Positions 1 through 8,840 are shown, numbered from the stretch's first letter. The stretch: DNA of 64,000 nt from JADJSS01 sp964490845 (GCA_964490845.1 CAZBED010000004.1:124001-188000), one strand, 5' to 3'. Numbers and translations: made by a program. Notes: a model not told the origin generated them from the sequence alone.

Positions 1-125
1 TTCGTTTCAAATTCTTTGGCTACTTCAAGTGGATTCTCGTTATAGATTTTTTTAGTGTCATAATTGCCTTTCGTCAATCGAACACACTTACCGTCTATAA
101 TATCTATTGCAGGAATAATCAGCAT
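1..125 (-). CDS. hisA: HisA, ProFAR isomerase (5' part only)
   Basis: This is the first 41 codons of a gene that runs off the left edge. The protein begins MLIIPAIDIIDGKCVRL, the classic start of 1-(5-phosphoribosyl)-5-[(5-phosphoribosylamino)methylideneamino]imidazole-4-carboxamide isomerase. The first beta strand holds the catalytic Asp (PAIDI), followed by the GKCVRL phosphate/substrate strand. It performs the fourth step of histidine synthesis in the cytoplasm. hisH lies on the same strand further upstream, but a 3.7 kb secreted protease gene and a terminator hairpin separate the two. The hairpin ends only 15 bases before this start codon, and I see no TAnnTTTG box in that gap. Confidence 0.93.
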   Translation of the reverse strand, partial: MLIIPAIDIIDGKCVRLTKGNYDTKKIYNENPLEVAKEFET

Positions 126-140
126 GATTGTTATTGGTAT

Positions 141-167
141 AAAAAAGTCCGACTATAAGCCGGACTT
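141..167 (-). terminator. Rho-independent terminator after the M43 protease gene
   Basis: The arms 145-153 and 159-167 pair with one mismatch around the loop TATAA. Read on the minus strand the hairpin is followed by a run of six T (positions 146-141). It lies just downstream of the protease stop codon and just upstream of hisA. Confidence 0.8.
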
Positions 168-188
168 GTAAAATAGAAAAAATATTTT

Positions 189-3100
189 TTATTGCACGAT
201 AATATTTTGAGTTGCCATTCCTTCTTCTCCGATAATGCTGATAAAATACATCCCCTTTTCCAATCCAGTCACATTAATCAGTTTCGTATTCTGACCAACT
301 CTTACTTTCATCGCATCATTAATCAATACCTGTCCACTCACATTAAACATCTTAAGCTGATAGTCTTTGGTTTTATCTGAACTTATTTTCACTTCAAAAA
401 TCCCATTATTCGGATTGGGTACAATCGAAAATATAACATCTAATTGATTCAGCTTAACCGCTGTCAGAGACGCATTGAAATTGTTCGATATGGTGGAAGT
501 ACAAGTACTGTTTATCACTTTTACTGTATATACGCCATCTGTTGTAATTTTTAAAAATGGGAAATTAGTGGTGCTTTGTAATATCCCGCCTTTATACCAT
601 TCATAAGTTGCGCCTGCAAATATGGTGCTGCTGTAAAGGGTGTCGTTACTTTGTGTAATAGTTGGCGTTGCCGGTGTTGAATTAACAGTAACTGTTGCAA
701 TGGCTGTCTTGCTGCATGAATTTGCCGTTCCTGTTACAGTATAAGTTGTGGTGGAGTTTAACACAGGTGTTGTCGCGGGATTGCCGCTTAATCCACCTGT
801 CCAGGTATAAGTTGAAGCGCCGCCGGCCGTCAAAGTGGCGGTTTTGCCGGAGCATATAGCAGGTGAATTTACGGTGACATTCGGCAAAGCGTTAACAGTA
901 ACCGTTGCTATGGCTGTTCCGCTGCATGAACCGCTATTTCCTGTCACCGTATAAGTTGTGGTGGTGTTTAACACAGGGGTTGTCGCCGGATTTCCACTTA
1001 ATCCACCTGTCCAGGTATAGGTTGCAGCACCGTTGGCAGTTAAAATGGCTGTAGAACCTGTGCATATTGCCGGTGAGTTTACCGTTACTGATAGAGCAGA
1101 ACTGACTGCAACAGTGGCGACAGCCGTTTTACTACAGCTACCCGATGTACCTGTTACAGTATAAGTGGTGGTGGATGTCAGGGCGGGTGTAGTCGCAGGG
1201 TTGCCGCTCAGTCCGCCTGTCCATGTATAGGATGTAGCACCACTTGCCGTTAATATGGCTGTTTGGCCGGAACATATTGAAGGTGAATTCACCGTAACAT
1301 TCGGCAATGGCGTAACCGTAACCGTAGCAACTGCAGTTTTACTGCAACCACTTGCTGTACCTGTAACAGTATATGTTGTAGTCGCACTTAATGCAGGTGT
1401 TGTCGCCGGATTACCACTTAAACCTCCTGTCCATGTATAGGTTGTGGCTCCAGCGGCTGTTAACGTTGCCGTTTTACCGGAACAGATGGTCGGCGAATTC
1501 ACTGTTACGTTTGGCAATGGTGTAACTGTCACCGTAGCAACCGCAGTTCTGCTGCAGCCACTGGTAGCACCGGTAACAGTATAAGTTGTAGTTGATGTTA
1601 GCACCGGTGTCGTCACAGGGTTACCTGATAATCCGCCTGTCCAGGTATAAGTTGTTGCACCTCCGGCAGTCAGAGTGGCGGCAGTACCAGAACAAATAGA
1701 TGGAGAGTTTACTGTTACCGTTGGAAATGCATTTACCCGGATTGATTTGGTATAAGGCGCACTCGCATTTCCGGATTTGTATGCAACCAGGCTAACAGTA
1801 AATGTTCCTGATGTATTAAATACAGGCGATACGGTGGTATTCGAATTCGATGTGGAAGGTGTACCACCGTTTATTGTCCAGCGAACAGAATCCGGTGAGC
1901 CGCTGGATGCAGTAGAGGTATTAGTAAATGTGAGACTTCCGCCGACACAAACAGCTGTGTCACTTGTAGTAAAAGAAGCAGTAGCGGTTGGTGTGGAAGT
2001 AGGATTATTATACAGATTGACATTATCAATATAAATGTTATTCGCGTAAAGGCCATAATTTCTAAAAATTACCTTGACATATTTATTTATATACTGTGCA
2101 GGCAGTAATACCGAATCCTGTCTCCATTGGGTGGCAGTAGGTGTAAATCCATTCGAGGTTGCGGCAGCTGTTGCTAGTTGTGTTCCTCCTTTTTTATAAA
2201 TACTTGTATTGGTTCCGCTGCAAACATCTGTAATCAGCACTTCCAGTGTATCAAATTTACTGGTACCATTTAATCGCAGATAAGGCGCATAGGCAACATC
2301 AAATTTTAACTTAGGATTTACAGCACCGTTTAGATTAATGGTGGGTGTCAGTACATCATCTTTTAAACTATTTGCATTATTATCAAAGTTGTTGTTGTAC
2401 ATGCTTGCAGATGATGCACCAAAGCCACCTGCACTTGCTGATCTTGACCAGTTAAAACCCGAAGCAGAAGCCAGTGTCCATCCAGCAGGCGGAAAAGTAA
2501 CATTCTGAAAACCCTCCGTGAATGGAAGTGAAGCTCCTGTAGGATTTCCTACAACTATATAGCCTGTTTTGGTTAGCGTGTTGTTACCAAGCGCATTGGT
2601 TGCCTTTAAAGTTACATTATAGGTTCCTGCAGTATTATAAGTGACAGTTGGATTCTGAGAGTTAGAGGAAGCTGGAGTTCCGCCGTTAAACGTCCATAAC
2701 CATGAAGTAGGCGCATTAGAGGACTGGTCGGTAAATTTTACTGAATTTCCGGGACAGATACTGGTTTTATCGGCTGTAAAATTAGCTACCGGTGGCTGTG
2801 GTGTAATAGTACAAACATTAGAAGATGCCAGTGGAAGACGGTATGTGCCATTAGCCATAGCTGTTTGGATTCTGGTCCGCTGATCCGGCGTAAACATATA
2901 CATGCAAGGGTCATCTGTATAATCCATGAAATTCATGAACATATCGCCATTTGGACCATTAGAACAGGAAATATTGGGAAATGTAGGGCAATCATAATTT
3001 TCAGATTGCTGTGTGGGTGTATCATTGCAATAATCCGTACCGCAATTGGAATCGCCCCAGATATGTCTGAGCCCAAGCCAGTGGCCAATTTCGTGAGAAG

Positions 3101-3857
3101 TGGTTCTGCCTCGGTTGTATGGTGCAGAACCTGTTACGGTACCTATATTATCGCCAAAATAAAGGTAGCCGATTACAACACCATCATCTGTATTACTTCC
3201 TACATCACCGGCAGAAATACCGGATAATGTCGAAGCAGCGGGAAATGTGGCGTATCCCAGAGTTCCGTCTTCCAGCGGCAATACCCAAATATTGCAATAT
3301 TTTGTCGGATCCCAGATTGTCGCAGGTTTTATAGTGGCATCAACATAGTCACTCAGCCAGCCAAATGTGCCGGGGTTGCTGAAACTCATTCCCTGTGCAT
3401 CTACTCGGTCGATGCCGGGTTCATTCATTGTTATTCCATTCGGATTTTTCTGGGCCAGACAAAATTGAATATTAGTATTGGCTACTAATGCAGAGAATGC
3501 ACCAGGAACATTTCCGACATTCAATCCGGTACCTGCATAATCTTTATTCAATACATCAATTTGTGAATTGACCTGTGCCTGTGATATATTTTGAGTGGAA
3601 TTCCAATATACGACGTGTACCACCACGGGAATCGTATAATCCGTCATCATTCTTGCCTGAGGATTCTGTTGCGCTGCTAAATACTGTGTGATCTTTTGTT
3701 GAAAATCGTTTTCCCATTCCAGCGATGGAATTTTTGTCTTACAGGTTCTCTTTATTGGATTAGTTCTTGTTTCATTGCCACCATGTTTGTCTGTATTTGC
3801 AGTCGAATGGAAATGAAGAGCGGTAAAGATGCTCAACAGGATTAAAATTTTCTTCAT
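189..3857 (-). CDS. T9SS-secreted M43-family metalloprotease with PKD and Ig-like repeats
   Basis: A 1222-residue exported protease. It has an N-terminal signal peptide (MKKILILLSIFTALHFHSTA) and a metzincin-type M43 (pappalysin/cytophagalysin) catalytic domain at about 70-345. The zinc motif HEIGHWLGLRH is at 255-265 and the Met-turn region reads MNFMDYTDDPCMYMFT. A PKD domain follows (about 352-435), then a jelly-roll/cleaved-adhesin-like region (about 445-610), a second PKD (about 625-705), and five Ig-like units of exactly 70 residues. The C-terminal T9SS type A domain (about 1135-1222) has the FSIVPNPNNGIFEV and KGMYFISI signatures. It should be exported by Sec, moved across the outer membrane by T9SS, and act on extracellular protein. 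Its position between hisH and hisA is odd for a secreted enzyme. The ATG start is supported by the signal peptide. Confidence 0.92.
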   Translation of the reverse strand: MKKILILLSIFTALHFHSTANTDKHGGNETRTNPIKRTCKTKIPSLEWENDFQQKITQYLAAQQNPQARMMTDYTIPVVVHVVYWNSTQNISQAQVNSQIDVLNKDYAGTGLNVGNVPGAFSALVANTNIQFCLAQKNPNGITMNEPGIDRVDAQGMSFSNPGTFGWLSDYVDATIKPATIWDPTKYCNIWVLPLEDGTLGYATFPAASTLSGISAGDVGSNTDDGVVIGYLYFGDNIGTVTGSAPYNRGRTTSHEIGHWLGLRHIWGDSNCGTDYCNDTPTQQSENYDCPTFPNISCSNGPNGDMFMNFMDYTDDPCMYMFTPDQRTRIQTAMANGTYRLPLASSNVCTITPQPPVANFTADKTSICPGNSVKFTDQSSNAPTSWLWTFNGGTPASSNSQNPTVTYNTAGTYNVTLKATNALGNNTLTKTGYIVVGNPTGASLPFTEGFQNVTFPPAGWTLASASGFNWSRSASAGGFGASSASMYNNNFDNNANSLKDDVLTPTINLNGAVNPKLKFDVAYAPYLRLNGTSKFDTLEVLITDVCSGTNTSIYKKGGTQLATAAATSNGFTPTATQWRQDSVLLPAQYINKYVKVIFRNYGLYANNIYIDNVNLYNNPTSTPTATASFTTSDTAVCVGGSLTFTNTSTASSGSPDSVRWTINGGTPSTSNSNTTVSPVFNTSGTFTVSLVAYKSGNASAPYTKSIRVNAFPTVTVNSPSICSGTAATLTAGGATTYTWTGGLSGNPVTTPVLTSTTTYTVTGATSGCSRTAVATVTVTPLPNVTVNSPTICSGKTATLTAAGATTYTWTGGLSGNPATTPALSATTTYTVTGTASGCSKTAVATVTVTPLPNVTVNSPSICSGQTAILTASGATSYTWTGGLSGNPATTPALTSTTTYTVTGTSGSCSKTAVATVAVSSALSVTVNSPAICTGSTAILTANGAATYTWTGGLSGNPATTPVLNTTTTYTVTGNSGSCSGTAIATVTVNALPNVTVNSPAICSGKTATLTAGGASTYTWTGGLSGNPATTPVLNSTTTYTVTGTANSCSKTAIATVTVNSTPATPTITQSNDTLYSSTIFAGATYEWYKGGILQSTTNFPFLKITTDGVYTVKVINSTCTSTISNNFNASLTAVKLNQLDVIFSIVPNPNNGIFEVKISSDKTKDYQLKMFNVSGQVLINDAMKVRVGQNTKLINVTGLEKGMYFISIIGEEGMATQNIIVQ
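675..1724 (-). repeat. Five tandem 210-bp coding repeats
   Basis: Equivalent words (the stretch encoding SP-x-ICSG) start at 861, 1071, 1281, 1491 and 1701, giving a constant period of 210 bases, or 70 codons. Each unit encodes a Ser/Thr-rich Ig-like module with YTWTGGLSGNP and TTTYTVTG. Units differ mostly at third codon positions. They lie inside the M43 protease gene; outer borders are approximate. Confidence 0.93.
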
Positions 3858-3947
3858 TAATCTTTTTATTTTAGTGGTGTATAATACCTACTCCAACATT
3901 TTCTTTTTGGGAAAACACAGATAGCTATTCGTAAAAAAAATGATTAA

Positions 3948-3955
3948 CAAATATA
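3948..3955 (-). promoter_or_regulatory. -7 promoter box of the M43 protease gene
   Basis: The minus strand reads TATATTTG, a perfect match to the Bacteroidota TAnnTTTG element, 90 bases upstream of the protease ATG. No clear -33 TTTG is seen at the usual distance. A perfect inverted repeat (3972-3989) lies just upstream. Confidence 0.5.
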
Positions 3956-3971
3956 CGAATTGTTTATGGTT

Positions 3972-3989
3972 AACTAAAGCACTTTAGTT
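3972..3989. promoter_or_regulatory. 18-bp inverted repeat, possible operator
   Basis: The sequence AACTAAAG-CA-CTTTAGTT has two perfect 8-base arms with a 2-base spacer. It sits in the 152-base gap between hisH and the M43 gene, where the -33 element of the latter would lie. A 2-base loop and no T run make it a poor terminator, so a protein-binding site is more likely. The binder is unknown. Confidence 0.35.
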
Positions 3990-4009
3990 GAAATATAATA
4001 GATTGATTA

Positions 4010-4612
4010 TCAGATATTTATGAAGTTTTCTAAAATCCGGCCGCCTGTATCTGCACTCTTTTCGGGGTGAAACTGAACGGCATAAAAATTATCTTTTCGG
4101 ATGGCTGCCGCAAAAGGCAGTATATAATCACAAGTGGAAATGGCATAATCATTTTTTTCACAATAGTAACTATGCACAAAATAGACATAGTCCTTTTCAT
4201 CCACCCCTTCAAACAGCGGTGTAGACAATTGCCGGATGGTATTCCATCCCATGTGTGGAATCTTTGGATGATTACCCTGTTGCAGTGGTTCAGATTGAAA
4301 CTTTTTAACCTTCACTGGAAAAATATTTAAACATTCCACATCACCTTCTTCGCTGTGTGAACACATCAGTTGCTGCCCCAGACAAATACCTAAAAACGGC
4401 TGTTTTAATTGCCTGATTACCTCATCCAGACGAAGTTCTTTCAAATGTTTCATAGTGGTTTCAGCGTGACCGACACCCGGAAAGATAACTTTATCAGCCA
4501 TTCGAATCACTTCCGCATCATCAGAAATCACGGGTTGTATCCCGATACGGTGCAAAGCATGTTCTACACTTTTCGTGTTTCCCGCATTATATTTTATGAT
4601 GACGACCTGCAT
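4010..4612 (-). CDS. hisH: HisH, imidazole glycerol phosphate synthase glutaminase subunit
   Basis: A 200-residue class I glutamine amidotransferase. It pairs with HisF and supplies ammonia for forming imidazole glycerol phosphate and AICAR in histidine synthesis. The nucleophile is in FLGICLGQQLM (about residue 78), with the His/Glu of the triad in VQFHPEKS near the C-terminus. The N-terminus MQVVIIKYNAGNTKSV is typical of HisH. Length matches the family. It follows trpA by 33 bases on the same strand and is the last gene of the trpFBA-hisH run; hisF is not in the window. Confidence 0.96.
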   Translation of the reverse strand: MQVVIIKYNAGNTKSVEHALHRIGIQPVISDDAEVIRMADKVIFPGVGHAETTMKHLKELRLDEVIRQLKQPFLGICLGQQLMCSHSEEGDVECLNIFPVKVKKFQSEPLQQGNHPKIPHMGWNTIRQLSTPLFEGVDEKDYVYFVHSYYCEKNDYAISTCDYILPFAAAIRKDNFYAVQFHPEKSADTGGRILENFINI

Positions 4613-4645
4613 TTATTGAAAACAGATTTAACTGATAATACTGAT

Positions 4646-5422
4646 TTAAACAGCTTTTATTTTATTGATAAACTGTTGGATATCGTTTTTTAAATTGGTT
4701 GACTTATCAATGGCATTTATAAATGCAGTACCGATAATAGCGCCGTTTGAATAGTTGCATGCTGTATCAAAAGTTGATTTGTCTTTGATACCAAATCCAA
4801 TTAATGTTGGATTCTTAAGCTGCATATTCTTTATACGCTGAAAATAATTCTCTTGCTCATACTGAATAGATGAATTACCACCGGTGATAGCATTGGAAGA
4901 AACGATATATATGAATGCATCGGACAGTACATCTATTTTTCGGATACGTTGTTCCGAGGTTTGCGGCGTCACCAAAAAAATATTCTGTATTTGATACTGT
5001 TTGAATTTTTCTTTGTAGAAAGTTTCGTACTCATATATTGGCAAATCCGGGATTATGACACCATCTATGCCGCAATCTTGTGCATCTTTAAGGAAATTGT
5101 CAATTCCATATTGCATAGCGGGATTAATATAACCCATTAGAACAAGCGGAATATGAATTTTTTCACGAATCTTTTTTAACTGGCTAAACAATACTTTCAA
5201 CGTCATTCCATTCTGGATGGCGATGGTGTTGGAATGCTGTATAACAGGGCCGTCCGCAGTTGGGTCAGAAAACGGCATCCCGATTTCCACCACATCTACG
5301 CCGTTTGCCTGCAGTTCTTCCAGTACCGGCACAATACTGTCCAATTCCGGAAAGCCCGCCGTACAGAATACACTGAGAATATTATGCTGTTTTTGCTGAA
5401 AGAGTTCTTTAATTCGGTTCAT
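4646..5422 (-). CDS. trpA: TrpA, tryptophan synthase alpha chain
   Basis: A 258-residue TIM-barrel subunit that cleaves indole-3-glycerol phosphate to indole and glyceraldehyde 3-phosphate, passing indole to TrpB. The catalytic Glu is in VVEIGMPFSDPTADGPVIQ and the catalytic Asp in GVIIPDLPIYE. The phosphate-binding region includes LIGFGIKD. The ATG lies 12 bases after the trpB stop, so the two are probably translated from one message. Confidence 0.97.
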   Translation of the reverse strand: MNRIKELFQQKQHNILSVFCTAGFPELDSIVPVLEELQANGVDVVEIGMPFSDPTADGPVIQHSNTIAIQNGMTLKVLFSQLKKIREKIHIPLVLMGYINPAMQYGIDNFLKDAQDCGIDGVIIPDLPIYEYETFYKEKFKQYQIQNIFLVTPQTSEQRIRKIDVLSDAFIYIVSSNAITGGNSSIQYEQENYFQRIKNMQLKNPTLIGFGIKDKSTFDTACNYSNGAIIGTAFINAIDKSTNLKNDIQQFINKIKAV

Positions 5423-5434
5423 CTGATATGGATA

Positions 5435-6628
5435 TTACAGCTTCAATGTTTTCAAATAGGTATCTAAATCCTTATCTCCTCTTCCCGAAAGATTAACTAC
5501 CACTACATCTTCTTCTTTGGCTACAATCCTGTCTAAAACGGCGATGGCATGTGCACTTTCCAGTGCCGGAATGATACCCTCAAGCCTTGAGAGCAGTAAT
5601 ACCGCATCTAATGCCTCATCATCTGTGGCACTCAGAAACATCGCTCGTCCGGCATCCAACAGGTTGGCATGTATTGGCCCGATTCCGGGATAATCCAAAC
5701 CGGCAGAAATGGAATGCGGCTCCACCACCTGTCCGTCATCAGTCTGCATAAACAAGGTCTTGCTGCCGTGCAGTACACCCGGTTTCCCTAGTATCGTGGT
5801 TGCCGCGCTTTTACCCGAATAAACGCCATGTCCTGCTGCTTCCACAGCGACCAGTTTCACTTTATCATTCTCCAGAAAATGATAGAATGCCCCGGCTGCA
5901 TTACTGCCGCCACCTACACACGCAACTACAAAATCCGGAGCTTCATTGCCGGTCTTAGCTTTTAACTGTTCTTTTATTTCTGCTGAGATAATACTCTGAA
6001 AATAGGCGACCATATCCGGAAACGGATGCGGGCCAACCACACTACCAATGATATAATGTGTATCTACCGGATTGGCAATCCAATCGCGCATGGCTTCATT
6101 GGTCGCGTCTTTCAGCGTTTTGCTGCCACTGGTTGCCGGGCGAACTTCTGCTCCCAGCATCTTCATACGCTGCACGTTGGGCGCCTGACGGGCTATATCT
6201 ACTTCCCCCATATATACAACACAAGGCATACCCATTAGTGCACATACGGTAGCTGTAGCAACCCCATGTTGTCCTGCTCCGGTTTCTGCTATAATACGGG
6301 TTTTTCCCAATCGTTTTGCCAATAAAATCTGGCCAACTGTATTGTTTATTTTATGTGCACCGGTATGGCAAAGGTCTTCTCTTTTTAGATAAATATTTGT
6401 TTTAAAATGTTCGGAAAGGCGTTTTGCTAGATACAAAGGCGTAGGGCGTCCTACATAATCTTTCAGCAGCGATTGAAATTCCTTTTGAAAACTTTCTTCC
6501 GCAATGATTTGCTTATAGCGCTGCTGCAGCTCTTCTACATTCGGATGCAGCATTTCGGGAATATAGGCTCCGCCATACCGGCCGTAATAGCCTTGCTCAT
6601 TCACCTGATATTTTCTGCCTGTTGTCAT
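5435..6628 (-). CDS. trpB: TrpB, tryptophan synthase beta chain
   Basis: A 397-residue PLP enzyme joining indole and serine to make tryptophan. The PLP lysine is in HTGAHKINNTVGQ, the phosphate-binding glycine loop is GGGSNAAG, and the monovalent-cation/serine region around GLDYPGIGP is intact. Length is normal for TrpB1. It starts 10 bases after trpF and precedes trpA. The order trpF-trpB-trpA is the common one in Bacteroidota. Confidence 0.97.
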   Translation of the reverse strand: MTTGRKYQVNEQGYYGRYGGAYIPEMLHPNVEELQQRYKQIIAEESFQKEFQSLLKDYVGRPTPLYLAKRLSEHFKTNIYLKREDLCHTGAHKINNTVGQILLAKRLGKTRIIAETGAGQHGVATATVCALMGMPCVVYMGEVDIARQAPNVQRMKMLGAEVRPATSGSKTLKDATNEAMRDWIANPVDTHYIIGSVVGPHPFPDMVAYFQSIISAEIKEQLKAKTGNEAPDFVVACVGGGSNAAGAFYHFLENDKVKLVAVEAAGHGVYSGKSAATTILGKPGVLHGSKTLFMQTDDGQVVEPHSISAGLDYPGIGPIHANLLDAGRAMFLSATDDEALDAVLLLSRLEGIIPALESAHAIAVLDRIVAKEEDVVVVNLSGRGDKDLDTYLKTLKL

Positions 6629-6638
6629 TTCTTTTTAT

Positions 6639-7268
6639 TTACTGATTCCGAATAGATTCTATCAGCAATCTGCATTTTTCAATATCCTTCCGTCCGGGTT
6701 CAAGTTCCAATTTACTATTAAAATCCAACGTATGAACAGGGATATCTTTTATTAAATCGTAAATACTCGGAATATCGGAAACATCCAAGCCACCTGATAA
6801 AAACACAGGCTTCTGCAGTTGATACCGCTTCAAAAAAGTCCAATCAAATTTTTGACCCGTACCACCATATGCTGAAGATTTGGTATCAAATAAAAAATAA
6901 TCACATACCTCATCGTATTCATTCAAATTGTTGAAGTCGAAATTTTCATCTATCCCGAAAGCTTTTATAATCCGGAAATCCAGCAGTTTCAGATTTTCAC
7001 AGTACTCGGCTGTTTCATCACCGTGCAGTTGAATTAAATCCATTTCATATTCTGTAGAAAGCCTGATAATATCCTTAATGGTTTCATTGACAAAAACACC
7101 CACTTTCTGAACAGGAAATTCTATGGCGGCGACATCTTCATACTTCAGGGTATCCGCACAATAGCGGGAAGATTTCGGATAAAAGATAAATCCCATGTAA
7201 TCAGGTTGCAATGCAGCCACTGACTGCATATTTTCCGGATACTTCATGCCACATATCTTGATCTTCAT
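6639..7268 (-). CDS. trpF: TrpF, phosphoribosylanthranilate isomerase
   Basis: A 209-residue TIM-barrel isomerase in tryptophan synthesis. It starts MKIKICGMKYPENM (catalytic Cys in ICGM), carries the catalytic Asp in FLFDTKSS and the phosphate loop FLSGGLDVSDIP. It is the first gene of the trpFBA-hisH run; trpE, trpG, trpD and trpC are not next to it. A perfect -7 box (7273-7280) ends only 4 bases before the ATG, suggesting a very short or absent 5' leader. Confidence 0.96.
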   Translation of the reverse strand: MKIKICGMKYPENMQSVAALQPDYMGFIFYPKSSRYCADTLKYEDVAAIEFPVQKVGVFVNETIKDIIRLSTEYEMDLIQLHGDETAEYCENLKLLDFRIIKAFGIDENFDFNNLNEYDEVCDYFLFDTKSSAYGGTGQKFDWTFLKRYQLQKPVFLSGGLDVSDIPSIYDLIKDIPVHTLDFNSKLELEPGRKDIEKCRLLIESIRNQ

Positions 7269-7272
7269 GTTT

Positions 7273-7280
7273 CAAATTTA
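7273..7280 (-). promoter_or_regulatory. -7 promoter box of trpF
   Basis: The minus strand reads TAAATTTG, a perfect TAnnTTTG match, 4 bases upstream of the trpF ATG. It lies just downstream of the terminator that closes the preceding hydrolase gene. If it is used, transcription starts at or within a few bases of the start codon. Confidence 0.45.
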
Positions 7281-7282
7281 TT

Positions 7283-7316
7283 AAAAAACCCTGCAGTTTT
7301 CACAATCTGCAAGGTT
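7283..7316 (-). terminator. Rho-independent terminator after the secreted hydrolase gene
   Basis: On the minus strand a 10-bp stem (AACCTTGCAG with CTGCAGGGTT, one G-U pair) encloses a 10-base loop and is followed by six T. It lies 24 bases after the hydrolase stop codon and directly upstream of the trpF promoter box. Confidence 0.8.
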
Positions 7317-7340
7317 AGAATAAGTTGATATATTTTAAAA

Positions 7341-8654
7341 TTAATACCGGATACCATCCGCTCCGGTCTGTTCATATTTTTTCTCTTCTTTCTTTTTTAT
7401 AATATTGGCCAGCGCTTTTTTAAATCTGGGAACGTCTTTCATCTTTGGATTTTCGCCGTATTTTTTAAAACGGTCAAAATAGAACTTAGTGGCCATCACT
7501 GCGAAAGGCGCGCAGGTATTATGATCCAATTTATTGCTAAGATTATTCAGTTTAATATTGGTGACCCCCATCCCTGTCATCGTGTTGTAGGCTACCTCTG
7601 AGTTTTTGTAATTCACTTCACGGTCGCCTTTGCAGTAACACAACTGTACCGGTGCCTGCGGTTTCCAGTCAGTGAGGCTATTCTCTTTTAGTTTCCGCGT
7701 AAACAGAAAATCCGGGGTATTCTTATAAAGTTCCACCAAAGAATCCTTCACCACCTCTGCCGGGATTTTGGGCATAATCTTATCCAGGGAATCCAATGTA
7801 TTATTATAATTATTTGAATAAAATTGTGGCAGCAAGGTATCAAACGGCGGCTTAAAGATGGAATAAATGTTATCAATATCCAGCACTCTGTATGCGGTTT
7901 GGTAAGATACCAGTAAATACGGCAAATAGAATGGGCGCGGATACACCTGGAACATGTATTTTTCCTGTTCACCCGTCATATCATAAGCGCCGCTCATCGG
8001 CGAAGAGGCGGTAACCTTAAAACGCGGGTCATTCAGTTCTTCCAGGTATTTCTGCGCGGCAAAAGAAGAGTGGCCACCTTGCGAATATCCGGTCAGAAAT
8101 AACTGTCCGTTCGTTTTTACACCAATCTTTTTATTCAACTCATCAATGGCGTATAACATGTAGATAAATGACATAGCCTCAGACCAGGAGTGCTGGTATA
8201 GGTGTTCTTTTTCCCCTTTCCCGATGCCGTAATAATCCGGATAGCAGGCAGCATATCCGTCTGTGGCAAATCCCAGACAAATTCCCTGCTGCGCATCTTC
8301 ATCACTAATATCTCGGTGTTTATGAATCTGGGTACCGTGCCCGTACATCATAATTGGTGCAGGCTTCTTTATGTTTTTAGGTGCATAGTAGATGCCGGAA
8401 CATTGAATCCAGGTGCTGTCTATCCATTTGGCGCGATAGATAACTTCATAAATGTCCACGTCATTTTTAACATGTAATATCACCTTAGGAATATGATGCT
8501 TTTTCCAGAGATCAGATATCGTTTTCTTAGTATGAGCTTTTACCAGATTATAACTGATAAGGTAATTGGTTGGGGTTGCATTACTAATTTTATCCTCTGA
8601 GTGGATGAACTTAGAAGCAAGAAGGAATACCAAAAAAACGAAAAAAGGACGCAT
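7341..8654 (-). CDS. Secreted alpha/beta-hydrolase, lipase-like
   Basis: A 437-residue exported hydrolase with an N-terminal signal peptide (MRPFFVFLVFLLASKFIHS). The nucleophile elbow is GYSQGGHSS, with the oxyanion strand MMYGHGTQ upstream. The candidate acid and His come from VQLCYCKGDREVNY and KLDHNTCAPFA. The fold and spacing resemble secretory lipases and serine esterases acting on acyl esters or peptides; the true substrate cannot be read. No T9SS tail is present, so it is probably periplasmic or outer-membrane associated. It is followed by its own terminator before trpF. Confidence 0.78.
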   Translation of the reverse strand: MRPFFVFLVFLLASKFIHSEDKISNATPTNYLISYNLVKAHTKKTISDLWKKHHIPKVILHVKNDVDIYEVIYRAKWIDSTWIQCSGIYYAPKNIKKPAPIMMYGHGTQIHKHRDISDEDAQQGICLGFATDGYAACYPDYYGIGKGEKEHLYQHSWSEAMSFIYMLYAIDELNKKIGVKTNGQLFLTGYSQGGHSSFAAQKYLEELNDPRFKVTASSPMSGAYDMTGEQEKYMFQVYPRPFYLPYLLVSYQTAYRVLDIDNIYSIFKPPFDTLLPQFYSNNYNNTLDSLDKIMPKIPAEVVKDSLVELYKNTPDFLFTRKLKENSLTDWKPQAPVQLCYCKGDREVNYKNSEVAYNTMTGMGVTNIKLNNLSNKLDHNTCAPFAVMATKFYFDRFKKYGENPKMKDVPRFKKALANIIKKKEEKKYEQTGADGIRY

Positions 8655-8840
8655 TAAGATTTAATTTCCGGCAAGATATCACTGTTTTTAGTGAGAACCA
8701 AACGAACCGATAAATTTTAGAATAATTTAAATTGTACCTCCCTCCAATATTTTATGCTTATTGAAATCGGTAAAATGAACTTATCAATAAAACAGAAAGA
8801 ATTGCTGATAATTATTATATTTATATACTAAAACCATTTC

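Noticed and set aside
675..1724. Regular repeats that could suggest a CRISPR array
   Set aside because: The period is 210 bases with no unique spacers, and all units lie in one open reading frame as Ig-like protein modules.
2865..3227. Long open frame on the plus strand opposite the M43 catalytic domain
   Set aside because: It is the antisense shadow of a well-supported coding region and has no recognisable protein sequence.
7283..7316. Hairpin with T run before trpF as a tryptophan attenuator
   Set aside because: No leader peptide with Trp codons is visible, and the hairpin lies upstream of the trpF -7 box. It fits better as terminator of the preceding hydrolase gene.
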